Below, in pieces: positions 19,793 through 28,337 of a DNA stretch of 64,000 nt. Position numbers and translations under genes: made by a program. The stretch comes from Lacinutrix sp. Bg11-31 (GTDB taxonomy: Bacteria; Bacteroidota; Bacteroidia; Flavobacteriales; Flavobacteriaceae), in NCBI RefSeq assembly GCF_002831665.1, contig NZ_CP025118.1:3162001-3226000 (forward strand). Direction: 5' to 3'. A model generated the notes under the pieces. It was not told where the DNA came from. It did not search any database and saw nothing but the letters and a program-made list of their open reading frames with translations. Each line of letters opens with the position of its first letter. The stretch's first letter is position 1.

Positions 19793-19829
19793 CACAAAAA
19801 AAACCATTCAAAGTAATTTGAATGGTTTT
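19793..19829 (-). terminator. terminator of the surface-protein locus
   Basis: Thirteen-base-pair perfect stem (AAAACCATTCAAA with TTTGAATGGTTTT, 4-nt loop). On the minus strand it is followed by a T-run, so it ends transcription coming from the genes at 19862-29046. With the purA terminator it insulates two convergent units. Confidence 0.85.
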
Positions 19830-19861
19830 AAAATTTCAATTTAATAGTAATCTATAAAAGC

Positions 19862-20656
19862 TTATTTCTGCTTAATAAATTTAATTGTTTTACTTGCGTT
19901 TTCTGTATATAGGTTAAGAAAGTAAACTCCAGCTTCTAACTCACTAACGTTAATAGTTTCTAAGTTGTTTGCAGCAGTTATAACTTTTTGTCCTGCAATA
20001 TTATAGACCTCAATACTTTTTAAGTCGTTCTTTAAACCTTTAATATTAACAACGTCCATTGCTGGGTTAGGAAATATTGAAACACCAACTAATTCTGCAG
20101 TTGGAGCACTTAAAGTAGTTGCATCATAAGCAAACATAACATCTCCTGTTTGGCCAATATAACCATTTGAAGATCCATCGGCAAGATTACCACTTGTAGT
20201 TGCTATAAAAAAGCTTTTAAAAATATCTTGTGATGCAGTTGTTAATGCACCATTTTCTAAAAGAGAAACAGCTCCAGTATCAGGTGGGCCAAGAACATCA
20301 AAAGTAGCTAAGACTATAGGTGTTCCTATTGTATGGGCAACCAAAGTAATATCTTGTACAAGATTAAATACAGTTGCATCATTTCCAGGTCCTGGCGCAG
20401 GTGCTCCATCTAAGTTTGTATAAACACCTGTAGTATAGGTTCCTATTCCAGAAACATTTGCTACTGTAGCACCATCTGGTAACATAATAGTGAAATTATG
20501 GTCATTCACAATTGGATGTGGTGCAGTAGAATTAAAATCTGGCACTACGGCTACAGAGAATTCAGCTACGTCATTTTGAATTAATGTAAATTCATAAGAT
20601 TGAGCCTGTATGCTTAAACTTAATACTAGCGTTAATAAGAGTAATATTCTTTTCAT
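19862..20656 (-). CDS. secreted protein with T9SS type A sorting domain
   Basis: The start is set at 20656, where the product opens with MKRILLLLTLVLSLSIQAQ, a clear signal peptide; the frame is open 31 codons further upstream but that stretch is not signal-like. The body (about residues 20-185) is a beta-rich domain without a recognised enzyme motif. The last ~75 residues are a type IX secretion C-terminal sorting domain: VSIFPNPAMDVVNIKG, IEVYNIAGQKV, INVSELEAGVYFLNL and a lysine-rich end (KTIKFIKQK). The protein is therefore expected on the cell surface or released. It follows the gene at 20688-21713 by 31 bases, probably one transcript. Confidence 0.88.
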   Translation of the reverse strand: MKRILLLLTLVLSLSIQAQSYEFTLIQNDVAEFSVAVVPDFNSTAPHPIVNDHNFTIMLPDGATVANVSGIGTYTTGVYTNLDGAPAPGPGNDATVFNLVQDITLVAHTIGTPIVLATFDVLGPPDTGAVSLLENGALTTASQDIFKSFFIATTSGNLADGSSNGYIGQTGDVMFAYDATTLSAPTAELVGVSIFPNPAMDVVNIKGLKNDLKSIEVYNIAGQKVITAANNLETINVSELEAGVYFLNLYTENASKTIKFIKQK

Positions 20657-20687
20657 TGTTTTATTATTTAATATTTGTTGTTTGTCT

Positions 20688-21713
20688 TTAGTTAGCTCCA
20701 CCTGGTAATTGTTGTATAAAAACGTATGTAGCTGCTGGTGGTCCTCCAAATACTGAATTTGAAGAATTATTAAATATGTTATTTCTTATATTTGGAACAT
20801 CACTGTTTGCTCCAGAATACACTGTTAAACCTTCCATATTAACATCTGTACCAAAATAACCTATAGATTGATAGGTAGCTGCTGGTGGTCCTCCAAATAC
20901 AGAATTATTTGGATCATTAAACACATGACTACGTATTGACGGTATGTCTGAGAATGTTCCAGAGTAATTTAATCTTCCATCTCCATTAGTATCTCCAGCC
21001 CATAGTGCTACAACACCACTTGGCATCCCAAATGTTGTTTGTGCATTTGTACCAAAAGTAACTTGATTGTTTGCATCTGTAAAATCTACGGTTAACAATG
21101 TGCTAGACAAAGCTACTGTGTTTGCTGTCATGATACCTAAGTGGTTTCTATGCTTTACAACTACATAATAGTTTTTAGCAGCGACATTAAATTCTAAATC
21201 TGAAATACCATCTACGCTTACTATATCTCCATCTCTTTGTAATAACGCAGATTGGTTAGCGATTACATTAATATTATCGTTCTCATCGCGAAGCTCTACA
21301 AAAATCCAATCTACAATATCGTCTGTGTCTAAACCTGTTCCAGAAGTTCCACCTGTATTAAATACAGAAGGTACACATGTTAAAGTATCACTATATGGTG
21401 ATGTTGTTGGTAAAAAACCTGCACGTAAATCGTCACGCATTAAACCATTGGTACTGTTTAATAAAGCACCTTGTAAAAAAGCAATTGTATTAACCTTTAT
21501 ACCTAATACAATATTTGGTTGGTGAAAACCTTGGTTTAAAGTTGTTGTACCATTTGTAATAGAAGTTACAGCCAGTTCTCCAACAGTAAAATCTAAAGAC
21601 ACTGTGCCATTAGATAGCGTTTCTCCAGAGACTCCTATAACTTGTCTTTCTATACTTTGTGCTTGAGAAAAACAAAAGAATAAACAGAATATTACTTTTA
21701 ATGTTGTTTTCAT
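20688..21713 (-). CDS. secreted protein with dockerin-like and HRNHLG modules
   Basis: Signal peptide MKTTLKVIFCLFFCFSQAQ, then a T9SS-associated beta module (SLDFTVGELAVTSIT...NQGFHQPNI). Next comes a module seen in many Bacteroidota surface proteins: LRAGFLPTTSPY, DWIFVELRD, ALLQRDGDIV and VVVKHRNHLGIMTA. The C-terminal part has a dockerin-like calcium pattern, GDTNGDGRLNYSG, followed by two copies of a unit ending NSVFGGPPAATY. No terminal sorting domain is visible in this 341-residue product, unlike the next gene. Function is unknown; cell-surface assembly or adhesion is an inference from the modules. Confidence 0.82.
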   Translation of the reverse strand: MKTTLKVIFCLFFCFSQAQSIERQVIGVSGETLSNGTVSLDFTVGELAVTSITNGTTTLNQGFHQPNIVLGIKVNTIAFLQGALLNSTNGLMRDDLRAGFLPTTSPYSDTLTCVPSVFNTGGTSGTGLDTDDIVDWIFVELRDENDNINVIANQSALLQRDGDIVSVDGISDLEFNVAAKNYYVVVKHRNHLGIMTANTVALSSTLLTVDFTDANNQVTFGTNAQTTFGMPSGVVALWAGDTNGDGRLNYSGTFSDIPSIRSHVFNDPNNSVFGGPPAATYQSIGYFGTDVNMEGLTVYSGANSDVPNIRNNIFNNSSNSVFGGPPAATYVFIQQLPGGAN

Positions 21714-21732
21714 TTCTTTTTATTTTTTTAAT

Positions 21733-21760
21733 AATTGCCTCTCTTAAAAGAGAGGCAATT
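21733..21760. other. strong intergenic hairpin
   Basis: AATTGCCTCTCTT and AAGAGAGGCAATT form a 13-bp perfect inverted repeat with almost no loop, between the giant repeat gene and the 21713 gene. On the minus strand it is followed by an A-rich, not T-rich, stretch, so it is not a classical terminator. It may stabilise or separate the two parts of a transcript. Confidence 0.6.
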
Positions 21761-21833
21761 GTGTGATTAAAATTTAATGCTAAAGACATTATTTAAATAC
21801 ATCTGTAACTATTAAATATAAGACCAAATAACA

Positions 21834-24800
21834 TTAGTGTGATACTACAATCCATTTAGCAATAGCAGAATGATAAATTATTTTAATAGAATCACCTGAA
21901 TTTAATATAGTAGTTGGAGTTGAAGCACCTGTAACAATAATTGGTCCAGATACAGTACAAGTAGTTCCAGTATTATTCGATATAATTAATACTCGACCTT
22001 GAGCAGGCATTGCAGGTAAAGTTACAGTTACTGAAGCTGAGAGTACACTCATAATATAATCAGTAGCCGTGACATTATAATTTCCACCAACATTTAATAT
22101 AGTTAAGCCTTTATACTGTGCTCCAGTTCCAGATGCTGCTGCTGGTGCTGCCCATGTTGCATTACCTGACGCATCAGAAGTTAATACTTTACCTGCTCCT
22201 TGCGTACCATCTACTATTTTTACTGTTCCTGCTACATCTAAAACTGCCGTTGGTGAAGTATCGCCAATTCCAATTCCTAATTTTTCTTGAATCAACACAA
22301 CATTATTTTGAAGATTTATGTTGGAACCATTAAATTCAATAAGCTCAACTCCTGCGGTGTTAAAAAATTCAACACGCCCAGTACCATCATTTGTAATTAT
22401 TTTTGTTGATTTTAAATGTAAATCACCAGTCATGTTTACATTACCTGTAAAAGTAGGGTTTGCTAATGGTGCTTTCTCTGCTTCTAACTCAGCAATTGCA
22501 GCATTTACATTTATAGCAGCAATATTTCCTGTTGCAGTTGAAACCACTTCCGCAGCTGTTTGGTCATCGGTTCCTGTTGCAGAATCTGCCCAACTTGCTA
22601 TTCCATCTGCATCTGAAGTTAATACTTTACCAAGGCTTTGATTTCCATCTTTATATTGAAAACTTCCAACAATGTCTAAATCTGCTGAAGGAAATTGAGT
22701 TCCTATTCCAATAGGAACTGTAGAATATATTTTATCGTTTAAAGCAACAAGCTTATCAGCATTATTAACCCTTAATCTCAAAAAAGTAGCTGCTGATAAT
22801 CGAGTGTCATTATTCCCAATAAACTTCAAATTATTTAGTGATGGATTTAAACTATTAACTAAACTGGTTGCTGTAACATTACCTGTAAATGTAGGACTAG
22901 CTGAGTTAGCTTTTAATCCTAAAGCAGTACTCGTTGCAGTTGAAACTGGTTTGTCTGCATCTGAAGTATTATCAACATTTGCTAATCCAACCATTGTTTT
23001 AGTTACACCTGTAACAGTTCCTGTAAATGCAGGGCTTGCTAATGGTGCTTTTAATCCTAAAGCCGTACTCGTTGCAGTTGATACTGGTTTGTTAGCATCT
23101 GAAGTATTATCAACATTTGCTAATCCAACCATTGTTTTAGTTACACCTGTAACCGTTCCTGTAAAAGTAGGGCTTGCTAATGGTGCTTTTAATCCTAAAG
23201 CCGTACTCGTTGCAGTTGATACTGGTTTGTTAGCATCTGAAGTATTATCAACATTTGCTAATCCAACCATTGCTTTAGTTACACCTGTAACAGTTCCTGT
23301 AAATGCAGGACTTGCTAATGGTGCTTTTAATCCTAAAGCCGTACTCGTAGCAGTTGATACTGGTTTGTTAGCATCTGAAGTATTATCAACATTTGCTAAT
23401 CCAACCATTGCTTTAGTTACACCTGTAACAGTTCCTGTAAATGCAGGGCTTGCTAATGGTGCTTTTAATCCTAAAGCCGTACTCGTAGCAGTTGAAACTG
23501 GTTTGTTAGCATCTGAAGTATTATCAACATTTGCTAATCCAACCATTGTTTTAGTTACACCTGTAACAGTTCCTGTAAATGCAGGGCTTGCTAATGGTGC
23601 TTTTTCAGCTTCTAATTCTGCAATGGCTGCATCTACATTCGTAGCTGCAATATTTCCAGTTACTGTTGAAACCACTTCTGAAGCTGCTTGATCTGCAGTT
23701 GCACTTGTTTCAATACCATTTAACTTCGTTCTTTCAGTATCTGTAATAACTAAACCACTACCTGCATTTGTAATAGAGTTTGCAGCTGAAGCAACAAATA
23801 CTGGATCAATTTCTGTTTGTATTGCACTATCAGCTGAATCCAAACTTGTATTTACACTTGGAGACAGTTTAGCTTCAGTAACTGCGCTGTTTTTAATATC
23901 TTGAGTTTCTATTGCTCCATTTGTAATTTCAGATGTTGTTATTGAGTCTGGTGCTAAATCATCTGCCGTAATAGTACTGTTTAAAATAGCATTAGTTGTA
24001 ACAGCATTATTTGCAATATCACTAGAAGTAATAGTAGCATCTTTAATATCAATACTTTCAACAGAACCCTCAGCTAATTCCGATGTTGTAATTGCATCTG
24101 GTGCAATGTCTTGTGCTATAATAGAATCGTCTACAATAGTTCCAGCAACACCTCCTGATACTGAACTTGCAGCCATCATTGTGCTAGTAACTTGTCCAGC
24201 TCCAATAGTAGAAACTCCAGAAGCGAATGTTACATCTCCTGTTGTTGCATCTAATTTTGTTGAAACTCTTGCGTCTGTATAATAAAGGTTTGTTGCTTCT
24301 GCAACATCATCTGTATCTAAATTATCCACATTTGTTTGAACAGCATCGATATTAGTCTGTAATGTTGCATCTGCTGCATCACTAGCTGTTTCGTTTCCGT
24401 CTACATCAGTTTGTACAGCATCGATATTAGTTTGTAATGTTGCATCTGCTGCATCACTAGCTGTTTCGTTTCCGTCTACATCAGTTTGTACAGCATCAAT
24501 ATTAGTCTGTAATGTTACATTTGCTGCATCACTATCAGTTTCGTTTCCGTCTACATCAGTTTGTACAGCATCAATATTAGTTTGTAATGTTACATCTGCT
24601 GCATCACTAGCTGTTTCGTTTCCGTCTACATCAGTTTGTACAGCATCAATATTAGTCTGTAATGTTACATTTGCTGCATCACTATCAGTTTCGTTTCCGT
24701 CTACATCAGTTTGTACAGCATCAATATTAGTCTGTAATGTCACATTTGCTGCATCACTATCAGTTTCGTTTCCGTCTACATCAGTTTGTACAGCATCGAT

Positions 24801-27800
24801 ATTAGTTTGTAATGTTGCATCTGCTGCATCACTAGCTGTTTCGTTTCCGTCTACATCAGTTTGTACAGCATCGATATTAGTCTGTAATGTTACATCTGCT
24901 GCATCACTATCAGTTTCGTTTCCGTCTACATCAGTTTGTACAGCATCGATATTTGTCTGTAATGTTACATCTGCTGCATCACTATCAGTTTCGTTTCCGT
25001 CTACATCAGTTTGTACAGCATCGATATTAGTTTGTAATGTTGTATCTGCTGCATCACTAGCTGTTTCGTTTCCGTCTACATCAGTTTGTACAGCATCGAT
25101 ATTAGTTTGTAATGTTGCATCTGCTGCATCACTATCAGTTTCGTTTCCGTCTACATCAGTTTGTACAGCATCGATATTAGTTTGTAATGTTGCATCTGCT
25201 GCATCACTATCAGTTTCGTTTCCGTCTACATCTGCTTGAATTGCTGCATCTGCTGCATCACTAGCTGTTTCGTTTCCGTCTACATCAGTTTGTACAGCAT
25301 CGATATTAGTTTGTAATGTTGCATCTGCTGCATCACTATTAGTTTCGTTTCCGTCTACATCAGTTTGTACAGCATCGATATTAGTTTGTAATGTTGCATC
25401 TGCTGCATCACTATCAGTTTCGTTTCCGTCTACATCAGTTTGTACAGCATCGATATTAGTTTGTAATGTTGCATCTGCTGCATCACTATCAGTTTCGTTT
25501 CCGTCTACATCAGTTTGTACAGCATCGATATTAGTTTGTAATGTTGCATCTGCTGCATCACTATCAGTTTCGTTTCCGTCTACATCAGTTTGTACAGCAT
25601 CGATATTAGTTTGTAATGTTACATCTGCTGCATCACTATCAGTTTCGTTTCCGTCTACATCAGTTTGTACAGCATCGATATTAGTTTGTAATGTTACATC
25701 TGCTGCATCACTATCAGTTTCGTTTCCATCTACATCTGCTTGAATTGCTGCATCTGCTGCATCACTATCAGTTTCGTTTCCGTCTACATCAGTTTGTACA
25801 GCATCGATATTAGTTTGTAATGTTGCATCTGCTGCATCACTATCAGTTTCGTTTCCATCTACATCTGCTTGAATTGCTGCATCTGCTGCATCACTATCAG
25901 TTTCGTTTCCGTCTACATCAGTTTGTACAGCATCGATATTAGTTTGTAATGTTGCATCTGCTGCATCACTATCAGTTTCGTTTCCGTCTACATCAGTTTG
26001 TACAGCATCGATATTAGTTTGTAATGTTGCATCTGCTGCATCACTATCAGTCTCGTTTCCGTCTACATCAGTTTGTACAGCATCGATATTAGTTTGTAAT
26101 GTTGCATCTGCTGCATCACTATCAGTTTCGTTTCCGTCTACATCAGTTTGTACAGCATCGATATTAGTTTGTAATGTTGCATCTGCTGCATCACTATCAG
26201 TTTCGTTTCCGTCTACATCAGTTTGTACAGCATCGATATTAGTTTGTAATGTTACATCTGCTGCATCACTATCAGTTTCGTTTCCATCTACATCTGCTTG
26301 AATTGCTGCATCTGCTGCATCACTATCTGCTGCATTTTGATCAACATCTGCTTGAACACCAGAAATAGCAGTTACCACTTCAGTGTTAGTAGCTAATCCT
26401 ACAGTTCCTGCTAAAGCATCGTTATTGCTAAGTGTAATATCTGCAAGATTTAAATCTTCGTTATGTACTTGACCATTAGCAATAATAGAGCTATTTACTG
26501 CTCCAGAAGCCATTTTAGGAGTAGAAACTGCTCCATCTTGTAATTCACCAACACCTACTGATTGGTCTTGTAATTCATCTTGACCTACAGAGTTACTTGC
26601 TAAATCTTGATTTGTTAAAGAGTTTAAAGCTACCTCATCTGTTGTTACAGAATTTGCGTTTAATTGAAAATCACTACCATTTAATGTAGCGTCTCCATTC
26701 ATGTTTTCTATTGCTAAAACTCTAGTGTCTAATGCTGCATCTGCTGCATCACTATCAGTTTCGTTTCCGTCTACATCAGTTTGTACAGCATCGATATTAG
26801 TCTGTAATGTTACATCTGCTGCATCACTATCAGTTTCGTTTCCGTCTACATCAGTTTGTACAGCATCGATATTAGTTTGTAATGTTGCATCTGCTGCATC
26901 ACTATCAGTTTCGTTTCCGTCTACATCAGTTTGTACAGCATCGATATTAGTTTGTAATGTTGCATCTGCTGCATCACTATCAGTTTCGTTTCCGTCTACA
27001 TCAGTTTGTACAGCATCGATATTAGTTTGTAATGTTGCATCTGCTGCATCACTATCAGTTTCGTTTCCGTCTACATCAGTTTGTACAGCATCAATATTAG
27101 TCTGTAATGTTACATTTGCTGCATCACTATCAGTTTCGTTTCCGTCTACATCAGTTTGTACAGCATCAATATTAGTCTGTAATGTCACATCTGCTGCATC
27201 ACTATCAGTTTCGTTTCCGTCTACATCAGTTTGTACAGCATCAATATTAGTTTGTAATGTTGCATCTGCTGCATCACTATCAGTTTCGTTTCCGTCTACA
27301 TCAGTTTGTACAGCATCGATATTAGTTTGTAATGTTGCATCTGCTGCATCACTATTAGTTTCGTTTCCGTCTACATCAGTTTGTACAGCATCGATATTAG
27401 TTTGTAATGTTGCATCTGCTGCATCACTATCAGTTTCGTTTCCGTCTACATCAGTTTGTACAGCATCGATATTAGTTTGTAATGTTGCATCTGCTGCATC
27501 ACTATCAGTTTCGTTTCCGTCTACATCAGTTTGTACAGCATCGATATTAGTTTGTAATGTTGCATCTGCTGCATCACTATCAGTTTCGTTTCCGTCTACA
27601 TCAGTTTGTACAGCATCGATATTAGTTTGTAATGTTGCATCTGCTGCATCACTATCAGTTTCGTTTCCGTCTACATCAGTTTGTACAGCATCAATATTAG
27701 TCTGTAATGTCACATCTGCTGCATCACTAGCTGTTTCGTTTCCGTCTACATCAGTTTGTACAGCATCGATATTAGTCTGTAATGTTGCATCTGCTGCATC

Positions 27801-28337
27801 ACTATCAGTTTCGTTTCCGTCTACATCAGTTTGTACAGCATCGATATTAGTTTGTAATGTTGCATCTGCTGCATCACTATTAGTTTCGTTTCCGTCTACA
27901 TCTGCTTGAATTGCTGCATCTGCTGCATCACTATCAGTTTCGTTTCCGTCTACATCAGTTTGTACAGCATCAATATTAGTTTGTAATGTTGCATCTGCTG
28001 CATCACTATTAGTTTCGTTTCCGTCTACATCAGTTTGTACAGCATCGATATTAGTTTGTAATGTTGCATCTGCTGCATCACTATCAGTTTCGTTTCCGTC
28101 TACATCAGTTTGTACAGCATCGATATTAGTTTGTAATGTTGCATCTGCTGCATCACTATCAGTTTCGTTTCCGTCTACATCAGTTTGTACAGCATCGATA
28201 TTAGTTTGTAATGTTGCATCTGCTGCATCACTATCAGTCTCGTTTCCGTCTACATCAGTTTGTACAGCATCGATATTAGTTTGTAATGTTGCATCTGCTG
28301 CATCACTATCAGTTTCGTTTCCGTCTACATCAGTCAC
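21834..28337 (-). CDS. giant repeat (tail-fibre/adhesin-like) surface protein, main part
   Basis: A 2,167-residue frame opening at a GTG. It continues the gene at 28330-29046 in another frame, so it is best read as the body of one frameshifted gene. Order from the N-terminus: about 20 tandem 25-residue repeats with core LQTNIDAVQTDVDGNE; a spacer of ~120 residues (LNGSDFQLNANSVTTDEVAL..., ELQDQSVGVGELQDGAV); about 24 further repeats; a segment rich in short SxDIxxxxIT units (ITTSELAEGSVESIDIKDAT); five 46-residue tail-fibre-like repeats (GVTKAMVGLANVDNTSDANK); two beta modules with GKVLTSDAxGxAxWA; and a C-terminal beta domain (VTVTLPAMPAQGRVLIISNN). No T9SS sorting domain is present. A long fibrous coiled-coil stalk with a C-terminal head is inferred. 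Confidence 0.8.
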   Translation of the reverse strand: MTDVDGNETDSDAADATLQTNIDAVQTDVDGNETDSDAADATLQTNIDAVQTDVDGNETDSDAADATLQTNIDAVQTDVDGNETDSDAADATLQTNIDAVQTDVDGNETNSDAADATLQTNIDAVQTDVDGNETDSDAADAAIQADVDGNETNSDAADATLQTNIDAVQTDVDGNETDSDAADATLQTNIDAVQTDVDGNETASDAADVTLQTNIDAVQTDVDGNETDSDAADATLQTNIDAVQTDVDGNETDSDAADATLQTNIDAVQTDVDGNETDSDAADATLQTNIDAVQTDVDGNETDSDAADATLQTNIDAVQTDVDGNETNSDAADATLQTNIDAVQTDVDGNETDSDAADATLQTNIDAVQTDVDGNETDSDAADVTLQTNIDAVQTDVDGNETDSDAANVTLQTNIDAVQTDVDGNETDSDAADATLQTNIDAVQTDVDGNETDSDAADATLQTNIDAVQTDVDGNETDSDAADATLQTNIDAVQTDVDGNETDSDAADVTLQTNIDAVQTDVDGNETDSDAADAALDTRVLAIENMNGDATLNGSDFQLNANSVTTDEVALNSLTNQDLASNSVGQDELQDQSVGVGELQDGAVSTPKMASGAVNSSIIANGQVHNEDLNLADITLSNNDALAGTVGLATNTEVVTAISGVQADVDQNAADSDAADAAIQADVDGNETDSDAADVTLQTNIDAVQTDVDGNETDSDAADATLQTNIDAVQTDVDGNETDSDAADATLQTNIDAVQTDVDGNETDSDAADATLQTNIDAVQTDVDGNETDSDAADATLQTNIDAVQTDVDGNETDSDAADAAIQADVDGNETDSDAADATLQTNIDAVQTDVDGNETDSDAADAAIQADVDGNETDSDAADVTLQTNIDAVQTDVDGNETDSDAADVTLQTNIDAVQTDVDGNETDSDAADATLQTNIDAVQTDVDGNETDSDAADATLQTNIDAVQTDVDGNETDSDAADATLQTNIDAVQTDVDGNETNSDAADATLQTNIDAVQTDVDGNETASDAADAAIQADVDGNETDSDAADATLQTNIDAVQTDVDGNETDSDAADATLQTNIDAVQTDVDGNETASDAADTTLQTNIDAVQTDVDGNETDSDAADVTLQTNIDAVQTDVDGNETDSDAADVTLQTNIDAVQTDVDGNETASDAADATLQTNIDAVQTDVDGNETDSDAANVTLQTNIDAVQTDVDGNETDSDAANVTLQTNIDAVQTDVDGNETASDAADVTLQTNIDAVQTDVDGNETDSDAANVTLQTNIDAVQTDVDGNETASDAADATLQTNIDAVQTDVDGNETASDAADATLQTNIDAVQTNVDNLDTDDVAEATNLYYTDARVSTKLDATTGDVTFASGVSTIGAGQVTSTMMAASSVSGGVAGTIVDDSIIAQDIAPDAITTSELAEGSVESIDIKDATITSSDIANNAVTTNAILNSTITADDLAPDSITTSEITNGAIETQDIKNSAVTEAKLSPSVNTSLDSADSAIQTEIDPVFVASAANSITNAGSGLVITDTERTKLNGIETSATADQAASEVVSTVTGNIAATNVDAAIAELEAEKAPLASPAFTGTVTGVTKTMVGLANVDNTSDANKPVSTATSTALGLKAPLASPAFTGTVTGVTKAMVGLANVDNTSDANKPVSTATSTALGLKAPLASPAFTGTVTGVTKAMVGLANVDNTSDANKPVSTATSTALGLKAPLASPTFTGTVTGVTKTMVGLANVDNTSDANKPVSTATSTALGLKAPLASPAFTGTVTGVTKTMVGLANVDNTSDADKPVSTATSTALGLKANSASPTFTGNVTATSLVNSLNPSLNNLKFIGNNDTRLSAATFLRLRVNNADKLVALNDKIYSTVPIGIGTQFPSADLDIVGSFQYKDGNQSLGKVLTSDADGIASWADSATGTDDQTAAEVVSTATGNIAAINVNAAIAELEAEKAPLANPTFTGNVNMTGDLHLKSTKIITNDGTGRVEFFNTAGVELIEFNGSNINLQNNVVLIQEKLGIGIGDTSPTAVLDVAGTVKIVDGTQGAGKVLTSDASGNATWAAPAAASGTGAQYKGLTILNVGGNYNVTATDYIMSVLSASVTVTLPAMPAQGRVLIISNNTGTTCTVSGPIIVTGASTPTTILNSGDSIKIIYHSAIAKWIVVSH
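22900..23620 (-). repeat. five tandem 138-bp repeats (tail-fibre motif)
   Basis: The phrase encoding VGLANVDNTSDANKPVSTAT recurs with a strict 138-bp period; the matching DNA word starts at 22981, 23119, 23257, 23395 and 23533. Copies are nearly identical, with a few T/C and A/G changes. The 46-residue unit resembles repeats of phage tail fibres and of Bacteroidota surface proteins. Confidence 0.92.
24322..26330 (-). repeat. 75-bp tandem repeat block, C-terminal side (~24 copies)
   Basis: About 24 copies of a 75-bp unit, nearly identical, varying mainly at one residue (D, N or A before SDAA) and one following residue (A, V, T). Several units are replaced or followed by a 54-bp version (AIQADVDGNET...), exactly seven codons shorter. 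My count is by eye. Confidence 0.9.
26735..28330 (-). repeat. 75-bp tandem repeat block, N-terminal side (~20 copies)
   Basis: About 20 copies of the same 75-bp unit as the other block, with one 54-bp unit. The block ends at the frame break at 28330-28337. Near identity of copies implies recent expansion or gene conversion and makes copy number and assembly uncertain. Confidence 0.9.

Noticed and set aside
22804..23691. 295-codon plus-strand frame over the 138-bp repeats
   Set aside because: Same reason: an opposite-strand shadow of periodic coding DNA; the minus-strand reading has recognisable modules.
26701..27909. 402-codon plus-strand frame over the repeat block
   Set aside because: The 75-bp unit is a multiple of three, so an open frame on the opposite strand repeats automatically. 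It has no signal, no start context and a monotonous Ser/Ala/Val composition.
24322..28330. CRISPR array suggested by many short direct repeats
   Set aside because: The units are contiguous, 75 or 54 bp, in frame and coding, with no unique spacers and no cas genes nearby.
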